Shown: piece by piece, positions 26,068 through 34,386 of the stretch
How positions within the stretch are numbered: position 1 is the first letter of the stretch
Layout: each line of letters opens with the position of its first letter
Source of the DNA: Streptomyces eurythermus
GTDB lineage: Bacteria; Actinomycetota; Actinomycetes; Streptomycetales; Streptomycetaceae
Assembly: GCF_014649115.1 (NCBI RefSeq)
Contig: NZ_BMSK01000030.1
Coordinates: 26,201 to 90,200, forward strand
Length of the DNA stretch: 64,000 nucleotides
Direction of reading: 5' to 3'
Program-made: the position numbers and the translations under genes
The notes under the pieces: generated by a model
Told to the model about the DNA's origin: nothing
The model's input: only the letters and a program-made list of their open reading frames with translations
Databases searched by the model: none

Positions 26068-26607
26068 TTACGCGGGATATGTGCAGGGTGGAGGGACGAG
26101 GGCCAGGTGGTATCGGGTGTAGGTCTCGAAGACCTCGGCGACCTTGAAGCGGAGCCGGGTCAGCACGGCGCCACTCTTTCCGTTTCCGTGGGTGACGCCC
26201 GCGAACACGTCGGTGGCGCCCAACGTAGTGGCTCCGTACTCGATCAGCGCACGGCAGGCCGCAGTGGCGTACCCATGTCCCGTTGCCTCGTGGTCGAGCC
26301 AGTATCCGAAGCCGTACTTGGATGGGTTGACGGCCACAAGGTCGACGCGGCCGATGAGGGCGCTGTGAAGGAGGACGCCGCAGCGGAGGGACGGGCTGGG
26401 GTCGTTGAGCAGCTCGGCATGTGCCGTCTTGTAGTCCGATGCGGCCAGCGCCTGGTAGTCGCCGTGCTGGGTGAGGTGTTCGCGATTTCGGTCGATGAGC
26501 GCGTAATATTCATCGGCTTGCTCAGCAGTGAGTGCACACAGCGTCAATCCGGAGACGTGGGTTTTGAGTTCGGGAAAGATGTGCTTGTCGTGATGACTAC
26601 CGGCCAT
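26068..26607 (-). CDS. GNAT-family N-acetyltransferase
   Basis: 179 residues from the ATG at 26607. TLCALTAEQADEYYALIDRNREHLTQHGDYQ is the opening of RimJ/RimL-type acetyltransferases (LxxRxxxHLxxW-like). RVDLVAVNPSKYGFGYWLDHEATGHGYATAACRALIEYGATTLGATDVFAGVTHGNGKSGAVLTRLRFKVAEVFETYTRYHL contains the acetyl-CoA loop (GHGYAT in place of GxGxAT) and the final NxxSxxVxxRxGF strand. It acetylates an amine, possibly a protein N-terminus or an antibiotic, and the substrate is not readable. The gene lies inside the footprint of an IS5 element whose two ends flank it. Confidence 0.85.
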   Translation of the reverse strand: MAGSHHDKHIFPELKTHVSGLTLCALTAEQADEYYALIDRNREHLTQHGDYQALAASDYKTAHAELLNDPSPSLRCGVLLHSALIGRVDLVAVNPSKYGFGYWLDHEATGHGYATAACRALIEYGATTLGATDVFAGVTHGNGKSGAVLTRLRFKVAEVFETYTRYHLALVPPPCTYPA

Positions 26608-26689
26608 GTCGGCTGACCCTACGACGGGGGCCGGGCCCCTGCCATGGCTTTTGGTGGCGTGCAGCGACTGAATGCCGCTCAGCCGTCCA

Positions 26690-26950
26690 TGATCAGGCCG
26701 GTGCCGGTGAGCCAGCCGTCGACCAGGTCCGGCTGCGATGAACTTCCGCAGCGGGGCGGTCGGGCGGATGCGGACGTTGTCCCACACCAGCACGATCGGG
26801 CCGCCAAGCTGGATACGGGCCCGGATGAGCAGGCCACGGAAGTCACGCCATCCGAACCCTTCGGCCGGTCCTTGCGTCCGTTGTACTCGCGGACCGCGTA
26901 GAACATCCGAGAACGCTCGCCCGGCCCCACCGATACGGTCCAGCTGATGT
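26690..26950 (-). mobile_element. IS630-family transposase remnant
   Basis: In one minus frame RMFYAVREYNGRKDRPKGSD, then after frame changes LVWDNVRIRPTAPLRKFIAA. In IS630 transposases RMxYAxxxYHGRKxxxKGF is followed by PIVLVWDNxxxHxxxxxxxFIA, containing the second catalytic aspartate. Only about 80 residues survive, in at least two frames, joined directly to IS5 sequence at about 26935. Confidence 0.65.
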
Positions 26951-26952
26951 CG

Positions 26953-27231
26953 TCAGTACCCTCGGCCGCTGCCGGGCCCCACGGCAAGCGCAAGGATGCG
27001 TTCCCAGGTGCCCTCCACGGCCCACCTGATCAGTCGTTTGTGGGCCGTACGAAACGAGCCGGGCTCGTCGGGCAGGTCCCGCCAAGGCGAGCAGGTTCGG
27101 TACTTCCACGCGATGGCCTCCACGGTTCGGCGGTGATCGTCGACCCACCACCGGCCACGGACCGGATCGGCCGACGTCAGCGGCTCGATCCGGTCCCACA
27201 TCGCATCAGTGATGACTAACCGGACGGACAC
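26953..27231 (-). mobile_element. IS5-family (IS112-like) transposase, 5' half
   Basis: 92 residues: MWDRIEPLTSADPVRGRWWV, RTVEAIAWKYRTCSPWRDLP, DEPGSFRTAHKRLIRWAVEG and TWERILALAV. This is the DUF4096-like DNA-binding N-terminus of IS5/IS112 transposases. It continues in another frame as DDISWTVSV before switching to IS630 sequence. The end near 27240-27272 carries the GAGCGTGTCCCTTGATGGGT sequence (minus strand) expected at the terminus of such elements. Confidence 0.8.
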
Positions 27232-27375
27232 ACGTCTGATCGACTGACCAACCCATCAAGGGACACGCTCTAGACGAGTTGTTCCTAATGTCGCCGGGGT
27301 AAAAGGGCTGATCCACTTCGCCTCAGTCTTGGTCATTAGCAGCTGATACGGCGCCGTCTGCCCAGATCTGTGCTT

Positions 27376-27933
27376 TCAGGTCGCGTCGCCAAGCAGGGTT
27401 TGGAGGGCCTGCCGGAAGGCGGCGGTGTCGATGTCCTGGCCGATGGCCAGGCGCTGCGAATATCCCGTGAGCATGGCGAGCAGTGCGCCGGCCACGCCGG
27501 AGGGGTCCGGCGAGTCGGGCAGGCCGCGGGCGCAGCGGTCCTGGCGGATGAGCCCGGCGACCTTCTCCTGGTCCTTGGCCAGTTGCGCCCGGATCTGGGC
27601 GGCGAGGTCGGGCGAGACGGCGGCCTCGGCCCAGACCTGCGCCATCAGCCGGGCGTGGCCGCCGTGGCGGGCGCGGACCCGGTCGAGCAGTTCGGCAGCG
27701 TCGCGGATGCTGGCGAGGTCGATGAGATTATCCACGGCGTCCTCGCAGACGGCCGCCACCAGGTCGTTCTTGCTGGGGAAGTAGCTGTAGACCGCTCCGG
27801 TGGACAGTCCGCTGGCGGCGACGATCTCACCGGTGGAGGTCTGGGCGAAGCCCTTGGCCGCGAACACCTCGCGGGCGGCGGCCAGGATCTGCCGGCGCCG
27901 GGCGTCGCGGTGCTCCTGGGTAACCTTGGGCAT
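27376..27933 (-). CDS. TetR-family transcriptional regulator
   Basis: 185 residues. HRDARRRQILAAAREVFAAKGFAQTSTGEIVAASGLSTGAVYSYFPSKNDLVAAVCEDA is a standard TetR DNA-binding domain (residues 7-66). The remaining helices form the ligand-binding domain, with RLMAQVWAEAAVSPDLAAQIRAQLAKDQEKVAGLIRQDRCARGL typical of the AcrR-like group. It is divergent from an SDR gene; the 98-base gap holds a near-perfect palindrome that overlaps the likely start of transcription of both. It most likely represses itself and the SDR gene until a small hydrophobic ligand binds. Confidence 0.94.
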   Translation of the reverse strand: MPKVTQEHRDARRRQILAAAREVFAAKGFAQTSTGEIVAASGLSTGAVYSYFPSKNDLVAAVCEDAVDNLIDLASIRDAAELLDRVRARHGGHARLMAQVWAEAAVSPDLAAQIRAQLAKDQEKVAGLIRQDRCARGLPDSPDPSGVAGALLAMLTGYSQRLAIGQDIDTAAFRQALQTLLGDAT

Positions 27934-27958
27934 AAAAAGAACGACCTCTCGTTTTATT

Positions 27959-27979
27959 GTAGAGTGAGGCTCACCCTAC
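27959..27979. promoter_or_regulatory. Palindromic operator between TetR and SDR genes
   Basis: Arms GTAGAGTGAG and CTCACCCTAC around a central G give nine of ten paired positions. It lies 26 bases from the TetR start and 53 from the SDR start, the usual place and size of a TetR operator. Confidence 0.78.
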
Positions 27980-28031
27980 CCGACCGCCGACTCCCGGAAG
28001 GCGGCGCCCTCCGACGAAGGAGTTGTGTCTC

Positions 28032-28832
28032 ATGACATCCACCACCGTGACATCCGCCTCTGGGCCAGCTGGCGAGTTTGCCGGCGTTCGAGTCCTGGTC
28101 ACCGGCGGCACGAAGGGAATCGGCGCGGCTGTCGCGGTCCGGTTCGCCGAGGCCGGGGCCGACGTCGTCGTCGCGGCCCGCACGCCGGTCGACGAGCCGC
28201 CGGCCGGCAGGTTCGTCGCCGCCAACCTCGCCACCGCCGACGGGGCCGCCGCCCTCGCCGCGCAGGCGACGCAGTTGCTCGGAGGAATCGATGTCCTGAT
28301 CAACAACGCCGGCAGCCAGACGCACATCCCAGGCGGGGCGCTCGACGCGGCCGACGACGACTGGTACCGCGACCTCGACACCAACCTGATGTCCGCGGTC
28401 CGCCTGGACCGGGCCCTGTTGCCGGGGATGATCGCGCAAAACCGCGGAGTCATCATCCACGTCACATCGGGCCAAGCCCGCCTGCCCGGCCCCGCGTCCC
28501 TCCCGTACGCGGCGGCGAAGGCCGCGACGACCGTCTACAGCAAGGGCCTGGCCAACGAGGTCGGCAAGCACGGGATCAGAGTGAACACCGTCGTCCCCGG
28601 ACTCATCGAGACCCCGGCCGTCACCCGGCGTCTGAACCAGATCACCGCCGACAGCGGCCAGGACGCCGAAACGGCCCGCCGGCAGCTGATCGACCGGGTC
28701 GGCATCCCGCTCGGGCGCCCCGGCCAGCCCACCGACGTCGCCGAACTCGTCGCGTTCCTCGCCTCCGACCGCGCGGCGTTCCTCACCGGCAGCCAGTACG
28801 TCGTCGACGGCGGCAGCATTCCGACGGTCTAG
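28032..28832 (+). CDS. Short-chain dehydrogenase/reductase
   Basis: 266 residues, ATG preceded by GAAGGAG. Classical SDR: cofactor motif TGGTKGIG at residues 24-31, NNAG at 91-94, catalytic Ser146, Tyr159 and Lys163 (YAAAK), PG after the Tyr block, and the C-terminal substrate loop closing at LTGSQYVVDGGSIPTV. VVVAARTPV suggests NADP preference, which is inference. Reduces a carbonyl or oxidises an alcohol in the cytoplasm, with unknown substrate. Divergent from the TetR gene and sharing its operator. The minus-strand IS982 copy begins 24 bases after the stop. Confidence 0.94.
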   Translation: MTSTTVTSASGPAGEFAGVRVLVTGGTKGIGAAVAVRFAEAGADVVVAARTPVDEPPAGRFVAANLATADGAAALAAQATQLLGGIDVLINNAGSQTHIPGGALDAADDDWYRDLDTNLMSAVRLDRALLPGMIAQNRGVIIHVTSGQARLPGPASLPYAAAKAATTVYSKGLANEVGKHGIRVNTVVPGLIETPAVTRRLNQITADSGQDAETARRQLIDRVGIPLGRPGQPTDVAELVAFLASDRAAFLTGSQYVVDGGSIPTV

Positions 28833-28856
28833 CCAGGCGCGAAGTTCCTGATCGGT

Positions 28857-29749
28857 TCAGTGGTCGTAGGCGATCAGTGATCGGGAGACGGTTGCACCGG
28901 TCTTGTTGTTGTGCCAGATCGCTGCGGCCAGGGCCAGGACGCGCTGGGCGACGCGGACCGCCACACCTTCGATGGCGCGTGCACCGTGTTGCTCCAGGTC
29001 GAGCTGACCCTTGAGGGTGTCGTTGACCGACTCGATCAGTTGGCGGACCTTCTTGAGCACCGGCTCGCCGTACCGCTGCCTCTCCCGCTTGCGCGAGGGC
29101 CGCAGCAGCTCGATGCCTTGCCCGGCGAGGCCTTTTCGAATGGCTTGGACGCGAAGCCCTTGTCCGAGATCAGCACGATGCCCTCGCGGTCGGCGACCAG
29201 GTCGGCGTCGACCTCCAGCATCGCCGCAAGGACCTCGCGCTCGCCTATCTTCGGGTTGGCCAGCGCCCACATGATCGGCATTCCGGTCGGGGTGCACACC
29301 AGGTACAAGCGTAGGCCCCAAAAGAACCGGGAGTGGGAGGCGCAGTAGCCGTAGCCGGCCCAGCCCGCGAGATTGGAACGCTGCACGGTCGGGCGCGACA
29401 TCCCGCACGGCACCGGAGTCGAGTCGGTGATGCAGAGGTTGTCGAACCAGAAGTCGCTATCCATCCCCAGTTCCCGGATCATGCGCTTGACCAGCCCGAG
29501 CGTGGAGCGGAGCCGCTTGTTGTAGCCCGCGCGCTGCGGCAGGTACGGGAACATACCCGTCAGGTGCTTGTTCGCGTAGCGCAACCAGCGCGACTCAGAG
29601 TGGTAGCCGAGCAGGGCCTGGGCCACGGCCAGGCAGACGAGTTCGGAGTCGCTGAGCAGCGGCGGCCTGCCCATGCATCGGGTTCCCCCGATCTCGTCGT
29701 CGATCTTCACATACAGTGCGGTCAAGAGGGTGTTCAGGTCTGTCGTCAC
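28857..29749 (-). mobile_element. IS982-family transposase with one frameshift
   Basis: MTTDLNTLLTALYVKIDDEI is the family start. PPLLSDSELVCLAVAQALLGYHSE, LCITDSTPVPCG (first catalytic Asp), FWGLRLYLVCTPTGMPIMWALANPKIGEREV and GIVLISDKGFASK (second Asp region) follow. At about 29130 the frame must slip by one base to go on as GLAGQGIELLRPSRKRERQR and VRQLIESVNDTLKGQLDLEQ to the stop at 28857. Total length about 295 residues, normal for the family. The shift is at GAAAAGG. The ends at roughly 28838 (GCGAAGTTCC) and 29800 (GCCGAAACTTCGG) share CGAAGTT in inverted orientation and may be the terminal repeats. Confidence 0.85.
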
Positions 29750-29806
29750 ACACGGATCTTGGACACCCTCGCCCCTTTGACGGGCCGAAACTTCGGATCA
29801 ACTCGT

Positions 29807-31021
29807 CTAGGTCACGCGGTGCCCGGCCCGTCCCCGCAGCAGCACCTCGAAGCCCGCCCGCAGGTCCTGCTTCAGATCGGCCAGGGCCTCGAAACCGACG
29901 TGCACCCGGATCAGGGGTCCCCTCCCCGCCCATGTGCCGGGCAGCCGGTGGGAGACGGGATCGGCGGGCACGATCAGGCTCTCGTAGCCGCCGTAGCTGT
30001 GGCCGAGACCGAACAGGCGCAGCCGGTCCAGCATCGCGTCGACGTCCGGTTTGCCGAAGTCCGGGTCGAGCTCCACCCCGAACAGGCCGGCCGCGCCCGT
30101 GAAGTCCCGGCGCCACAGATCGTGGCCGGGGTCCCCGGGCAGCCCCGGGTGCAGGACCGCCGCCACGCCCTTCTGGCCGGCGAGCCAGCGCGCCAGTTCC
30201 AGGCCTTGCTCCTGGTGGCGGGCCAGGCGCACGTCGAGGGTGCGCAGCCCGCGCAGGCCCAGATAGACGTCGTCGGCCCCCGCGCACTGGCCGAGGCGCA
30301 TCGCCGCGCCCCGGATGAGCGGGTAACTCTCCTCGGTGCAGACGACCGCGCCGAGGATGCTGTCCGCGTGGCCCGTCAGGTACTTGGTCGCGGAGTGCAC
30401 CACCGCGTCCACGCCCGCGCCCAGGGCCAGCGGGCGGTGGAACGCCGGTGTGGCCCAGGTGTTGTCGGCGACGGTGGCCACCCCGTGCGCCCGGCAGACG
30501 GCGGTGATCGCCGGGATGTCCTGCACCTCGAAGGTGGTGGAACCCGGGGACTCGAGGTACAGCAGCCTCGTCCGCGGGCGGATCAGCCGGGCGACGGCGG
30601 CGCCGTCCGCGGTCGGGCGGTAGTACTCGGTCTCCACACCCAGCGCGGCGAGCGAGTCGCAGAACCTCCGGGTCGGCAGGTACACCGAGTCGCTGACCAG
30701 GATGTGGTCGCCGGCCTGGACGTACGCGAGGATCGTCGTGGTGATCGCGGAGAGGCCGGAGCAGGTCACCACCGCGGCGTGGCCGCCCTCCAGCTCGGTC
30801 AGCGCCTCCTCGAAGGCGCGGCTGGTGGGCGTGCCGAACCGGCCGTAGACCGGGCCGCCCCGCTTGAGCGGGTCGGCCTGGGAGGCGTCCATCTCGGCCA
30901 CGTCCCGGTAGAGGACCGTGGAGGCGTGGTGCACGGGCGGGTTGACGTAGCCGCCCTGCCGGCGCGGGTCCGCACCGGCGTGCACGTACCGTGTCTCCGG
31001 CGCGTCGACGGGCTCGTTCAC
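29807..31021 (-). CDS. PLP-dependent cystathionine-lyase-like enzyme (trans-sulfuration family)
   Basis: 404 residues from a GTG that overlaps the stop of the MFS gene (GTGA). YVNPPVHHASTVLYRD and PVYGRFGTPTSRAFEEALTELEGGHAAVVTCSGLSAI are the tetramer and phosphate-binding regions of the Cys/Met-metabolism PLP family. VADNTWATP holds the Asp (186) that pairs with the pyridine nitrogen, and HSATKYLTGHAD holds the Schiff-base Lys213. YGRFGTPT and HSYGGYESL near the end are closest to cystathionine beta-lyases (MetC type), which break C-S bonds. Last gene of the ATP-grasp/radical SAM/sulfurtransferase operon, so probably it cleaves or forms a C-S bond in the product rather than serving methionine synthesis. 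That is inference from context. Confidence 0.92.
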   Translation of the reverse strand: MNEPVDAPETRYVHAGADPRRQGGYVNPPVHHASTVLYRDVAEMDASQADPLKRGGPVYGRFGTPTSRAFEEALTELEGGHAAVVTCSGLSAITTTILAYVQAGDHILVSDSVYLPTRRFCDSLAALGVETEYYRPTADGAAVARLIRPRTRLLYLESPGSTTFEVQDIPAITAVCRAHGVATVADNTWATPAFHRPLALGAGVDAVVHSATKYLTGHADSILGAVVCTEESYPLIRGAAMRLGQCAGADDVYLGLRGLRTLDVRLARHQEQGLELARWLAGQKGVAAVLHPGLPGDPGHDLWRRDFTGAAGLFGVELDPDFGKPDVDAMLDRLRLFGLGHSYGGYESLIVPADPVSHRLPGTWAGRGPLIRVHVGFEALADLKQDLRAGFEVLLRGRAGHRVT

Positions 31022-32280
31022 CGGCCCACCGCCGGTTCGGGCAGCGGCGGTTGGGCGACCGCCGGCCGCCGGTTGCGGCCCAGCGCCAGGGCGAGCAGTG
31101 CCGCGACCGCGCACTGCGCCGCCACCACCAGCCAGAACGCGCCCAGCCGGCCGTCGGACTTGTAGTGGGCGAAGACGAAACCGCCGACGACACCGGCAAG
31201 GAGCCCGCCGACACCGCCCGTGAGCCGCTGCACACCGAAGGCGAACGCCGCGTTGCGGGGCAGGAGTTCGACCAGCTCCAGGTCGCAGCGTAGGAAGAGG
31301 AAGATCTCGCCCATGGTGAACAGCGCGGTGCCGGCCAGCAGGGCCGGGGTGCCGCCGACCGCCATGACCGCCATGCCGGCCGCCATCACCGCGAACGAAC
31401 CGGCCATCAGCAGCCGGTAGTCGGCCTTGGCGATACGGTCGGCCAGCACCGGCTGGAGCACCACCACCATGGCGCAGTTGAGCAGCATCACCCAGCCCAG
31501 CGCCCGGATGTCGGACACCCCGGCCGCGTACAGGCCGATGAAGCTCTGGAAGAAGAAGTACAGGTAGTAGGCGAGCGCGGTGAACAGCACCGGGCGCAAT
31601 GCCCCCCGCAGCGCCGCCCACTTCCCGGCGGGCCCCTCCGCCTCGGCCGTTCCCGGCGCCGCGGCCGGCCGGCGCTCGACCGGTTTCAGGGTGATCTGGT
31701 GGGCCACGGTGATCAGCGCGAAGAGCCCGGCCAGCCCGATGAGCAGTGCTATCGGGTCTGCGTCGACCAGCAGCGCGGCCAGCAACGGGCCCAGGCCCAT
31801 ACCGGCGTTGAGCGCGGCACTGCTCACCCCGAGGAACAGCGGGCGCAGTTCGTCGGAGACGCTGGTGACGATGTACGCCTTGTTCGCCGGGAGGTACAGC
31901 GCCGGACCGCCGGCCACGAGGACGACGGCCGGGTACGCCACCCACGGCAGATGGACGGCCACCCCGAGCAGCACCAGACCGGCCGTGCGCAGGGTCAGCG
32001 CGAACACCATGGTCCGCTTGAGCCCGAGCCGGTCCACGACCGCGCCGCCCAGGATGCTGCCGCCGAACTGGATGAACGTGGCCACCGCCACCAGCACCGC
32101 GGCCACCCGGACGTCCAGGCGGACGGCCTCGACCATGAGCACCCCGATGAACGGGGTGACCATGTAACTGCCCAGCGCGACGACGAACGACAAGGCGATC
32201 AGGGCCTTCAGCGCGGACGGCAGCGCGGTGAACGTCCGGTACTTGGCGGCGAGTCCGCCGCCGACGCGCCCCCCGCTCAC
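31018..32280 (-). CDS. MFS exporter of the biosynthetic cluster
   Basis: 420 residues from a GTG overlapping the sulfurtransferase stop by 4 bases, with GGGAG upstream. Twelve hydrophobic helices. ALSFVVALGSYMVTPFIGVLMVE is helix 1, VDRLGLKRTMVFALTLRTAGLVLLG the loop 2-3 motif, and FFFQSFIGLYAAGVSDIRALGWVMLLNCAMVVVLQPVLADRI the start of the second half. It resembles the MdtH/YfcJ-like drug-export MFS proteins (the PANKAYIVTSVSDELRPLFLGVSSAALNAGMGLGP region is typical). Most likely exports the cluster's product and gives self-protection, inferred from tight operon coupling. Confidence 0.93.
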   Translation of the reverse strand: MSGGRVGGGLAAKYRTFTALPSALKALIALSFVVALGSYMVTPFIGVLMVEAVRLDVRVAAVLVAVATFIQFGGSILGGAVVDRLGLKRTMVFALTLRTAGLVLLGVAVHLPWVAYPAVVLVAGGPALYLPANKAYIVTSVSDELRPLFLGVSSAALNAGMGLGPLLAALLVDADPIALLIGLAGLFALITVAHQITLKPVERRPAAAPGTAEAEGPAGKWAALRGALRPVLFTALAYYLYFFFQSFIGLYAAGVSDIRALGWVMLLNCAMVVVLQPVLADRIAKADYRLLMAGSFAVMAAGMAVMAVGGTPALLAGTALFTMGEIFLFLRCDLELVELLPRNAAFAFGVQRLTGGVGGLLAGVVGGFVFAHYKSDGRLGAFWLVVAAQCAVAALLALALGRNRRPAVAQPPLPEPAVGR

Positions 32281-33149
32281 GGTGAATCGCTCCCGCCGGT
32301 GGCCACCGGGCGCTTCGAGGGCAGGCCCCACTCGCTCCACGAGCCGTCGTACACCGCGAGTTCGCGGTAGCCGGCCAGGGTGGCGCCGAGCGCGAGGACG
32401 CAGGCGGTGACGCCGGAGCCGCAGCTGAAGTACAGCTGCTCCCGGTCCCCGGCCGCCGCCTTGAACGCCGTACGCAGCTCCTCCGCCGGACGCATCACGC
32501 CGCCGTCGCGCTGGAGTTCGCCGAAGGGCAGGCTGACCGAGCCGGGCATGTGGCCGCCGCGCAGGCCCGGGCGGGGCTCGGGGGCGGTGCCCGCGTAGCG
32601 TTCCCGGGTGCGCGCGTCGAGCACCGCGGCACGCGGGTCGGCGAGGGCGGCGGCGACGGTGTCGGCGTCCACGATCAGCCCGGGCCGGGGCCGGGCCGTG
32701 AACGTGCCGCGCGGTCCGTCGTACGCGGCGGGCTCGTCCTCGACCGGGTGGCCGGCCGCGGTCCAGGCGGGCAGCCCGCCGTCCAGCACGGCGACCCGGT
32801 CGAAGCCCATGGCGCGCAGCATCCACCAGGCGCGGGCGCTGGAGTAGACGCCCTGGGCGTCGTAGACGACGACCGTGTCGGTGTCGTGCAGGCCGAGGGC
32901 GCGCAGCGCCTCGGTGAACTCCGCGGGGCCGGGCATGGTGTGCGGCACCGCGCTGGTGTGGTCGGACAGGTCCCCGTCCAGGTCGAAGGGGCGGGCCCCG
33001 GGGATGCGCGCGGCGGCGCCCCGGCGGGCGCCGACGGAGGCGTCGAAGAGGACCAGGCCCTCCCCGAGCCGACCGGCCACCCAGTCGGCGTCCACGAGCG
33101 GCCCGGCCGGCTCGACGGTGGTGTGCTCAGGGGGCGTTGTGGCGCTCAC
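32277..33149 (-). CDS. Thiosulfate / 3-mercaptopyruvate sulfurtransferase (tandem rhodanese)
   Basis: 290 residues from a GTG overlapping the preceding ATP-grasp stop. The N-terminal rhodanese domain (PLVDADWVAGRL to AWTAAGHPVE) is structural. The C-terminal one carries the active loop CGSGVTA with Cys243. CGSGVTA is the 3-mercaptopyruvate-type loop, whereas CRKGVTA-type loops mark thiosulfate users. HIPGA-like (RIPGARPFDLD) and HMPGSVSLPF hinges are normal. The enzyme carries sulfur as a Cys persulfide and hands it to an acceptor. Its place between an ATP-grasp enzyme and the exporter suggests it supplies sulfur for the product, perhaps after carboxylate activation by a ligase. This coupling is inferred. 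Confidence 0.93.
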   Translation of the reverse strand: MSATTPPEHTTVEPAGPLVDADWVAGRLGEGLVLFDASVGARRGAAARIPGARPFDLDGDLSDHTSAVPHTMPGPAEFTEALRALGLHDTDTVVVYDAQGVYSSARAWWMLRAMGFDRVAVLDGGLPAWTAAGHPVEDEPAAYDGPRGTFTARPRPGLIVDADTVAAALADPRAAVLDARTRERYAGTAPEPRPGLRGGHMPGSVSLPFGELQRDGGVMRPAEELRTAFKAAAGDREQLYFSCGSGVTACVLALGATLAGYRELAVYDGSWSEWGLPSKRPVATGGSDSP

Positions 33150-34366
33150 GCGGTACCTCCGCAGGACTGGGCGGGCCGCCACCGGGAGTTGTCGGAGAAC
33201 CAGCCCGCCACGTGTTCGAGATTGGCAGCCACATCCTCCTCGCTGTCCCCGTCGACCACATAACCGGCCAGGAACAACCCGGACTTCACCCCGCCGTGGA
33301 ACTCCTGGCCGACACTCCCGGTGAGCATCACCTCGCGGACGCACCGGGGCTGCTCGGCCGTCGCGGTGGGCAGCTGCTCCAGCACCCCGTTCTGCGGCGG
33401 GATGCACAGCGCGCCGGCGGGCCGGTACTCCGGGGTGCCCAGCGTCGAGGGCAGACCGCACTCGGCGTACAGCCACTCCTTGTCCAGGTCGATCCCGAAG
33501 GCGTGCCGGACCAACGCGCTGATCATGCCGCCACCGGTACGGCTGGCGATCTCGCAGAAGACCAGCCGGTCGTCCGGCGTGATCCAGAACTCGGCGTGGA
33601 AGGCGGTCCGGGGCGGCGTCGGCAGCTCGGCCAGCACCGCCCGTGCCGCCTTGACCAGCCGGTCGTACAGCGGGTCCTCGCGGGTGAGCGGCAGGTTGGC
33701 CACCCAGTCGTTGCTGCGGAAGGACAGGCAGTCGTTGAGGTAGCGGAAGGGGTGGACGAAGACGACCTCGCCGCCGGCCACCAGCCCGTCCACGTGGTAC
33801 ATCTGCCCGGGTACGAACACCTCGATCTCGCTGCTTCCCCGCCACGGGCTGGCCAGGTAGGCGTCCAGTTCCGCCTCGTCACGGATGATCGCCGCGCCCA
33901 GCGAGCCCGACTCGGACACCGGCTTGATCACGACCGGGTAGCCGTGCTCGGCAACGAAGCCCAGGGCGGTGTAGGCCGAGTCGAGCCGGCGGTAGGCCGG
34001 CACGTCGACGGGGCCGCCCGCGAGGTGGTCCTTCATCACGACCTTGTCGCGGAAGGCCAGCGCGCTCGCGGTGTGCTGGCCCGGCAGTCCGAGCAGCTCC
34101 CGCAGCTGGGCGGCGCGCACGACGTCGGCCTCGGCACGGGCGAAGACCGCCTCGACCGCGAACTCGCGGGCCAGCCGCAGCGCGGTCTTCTCGACCAGCT
34201 GGTTGGTGTCGTACGCGTCGAAAGCGTGCACGTGCGGGAGGTGGGAGTAGCCCTCCGCGTACTCCCGCGCGGTCACGATGACCGGGACGATCCCCGAGCC
34301 GGCCAGCCACTGGTCGTACGGGGTCTTGGCGTAGGGCGTCTTGGCGAAGACGAGGATGTGGCGCAT
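33146..34366 (-). CDS. ATP-grasp ligase (second of the cluster)
   Basis: 406 residues. The N-terminal Rossmann-like part (MRHILVFAKTPYAKTPYDQWLAGSGIVPVIVTAREYAEGY) is followed by the ATP-grasp core: FRDKVVMKDHLAGG (lid helix), GYPVVIKPVSESGSLGAAII (Lys and Gly-rich loop), EIEVFVPGQMYHVDGLV, and FHAEFWITPDDRLVFCEIASRTGGGMI with the metal-binding Glu residues and the Arg-Gly-Gly turn. Members join a carboxylate to an amine or thiol through an acyl phosphate. The group includes the L-amino-acid ligases that make dipeptide antibiotics. Starts 20 bases after the radical SAM gene and is GTGA-coupled to the sulfurtransferase. Substrates unknown. Confidence 0.93.
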   Translation of the reverse strand: MRHILVFAKTPYAKTPYDQWLAGSGIVPVIVTAREYAEGYSHLPHVHAFDAYDTNQLVEKTALRLAREFAVEAVFARAEADVVRAAQLRELLGLPGQHTASALAFRDKVVMKDHLAGGPVDVPAYRRLDSAYTALGFVAEHGYPVVIKPVSESGSLGAAIIRDEAELDAYLASPWRGSSEIEVFVPGQMYHVDGLVAGGEVVFVHPFRYLNDCLSFRSNDWVANLPLTREDPLYDRLVKAARAVLAELPTPPRTAFHAEFWITPDDRLVFCEIASRTGGGMISALVRHAFGIDLDKEWLYAECGLPSTLGTPEYRPAGALCIPPQNGVLEQLPTATAEQPRCVREVMLTGSVGQEFHGGVKSGLFLAGYVVDGDSEEDVAANLEHVAGWFSDNSRWRPAQSCGGTA

Positions 34367-34386
34367 GGCGGGGTCTTTCTCTCGGT

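Noticed and set aside
29120..29140. Programmed -1 frameshift in the IS982 transposase
   Set aside because: The site GAAAAGG lacks a convincing slippery heptamer and I saw no stimulatory structure. IS982 transposases are normally one frame, so a mutation or sequencing error is simpler.
29595..31235. Large alternative frame antisense-shifted within the PLP lyase
   Set aside because: Gly/Arg/Pro-rich shadow of the clearly conserved lyase frame.
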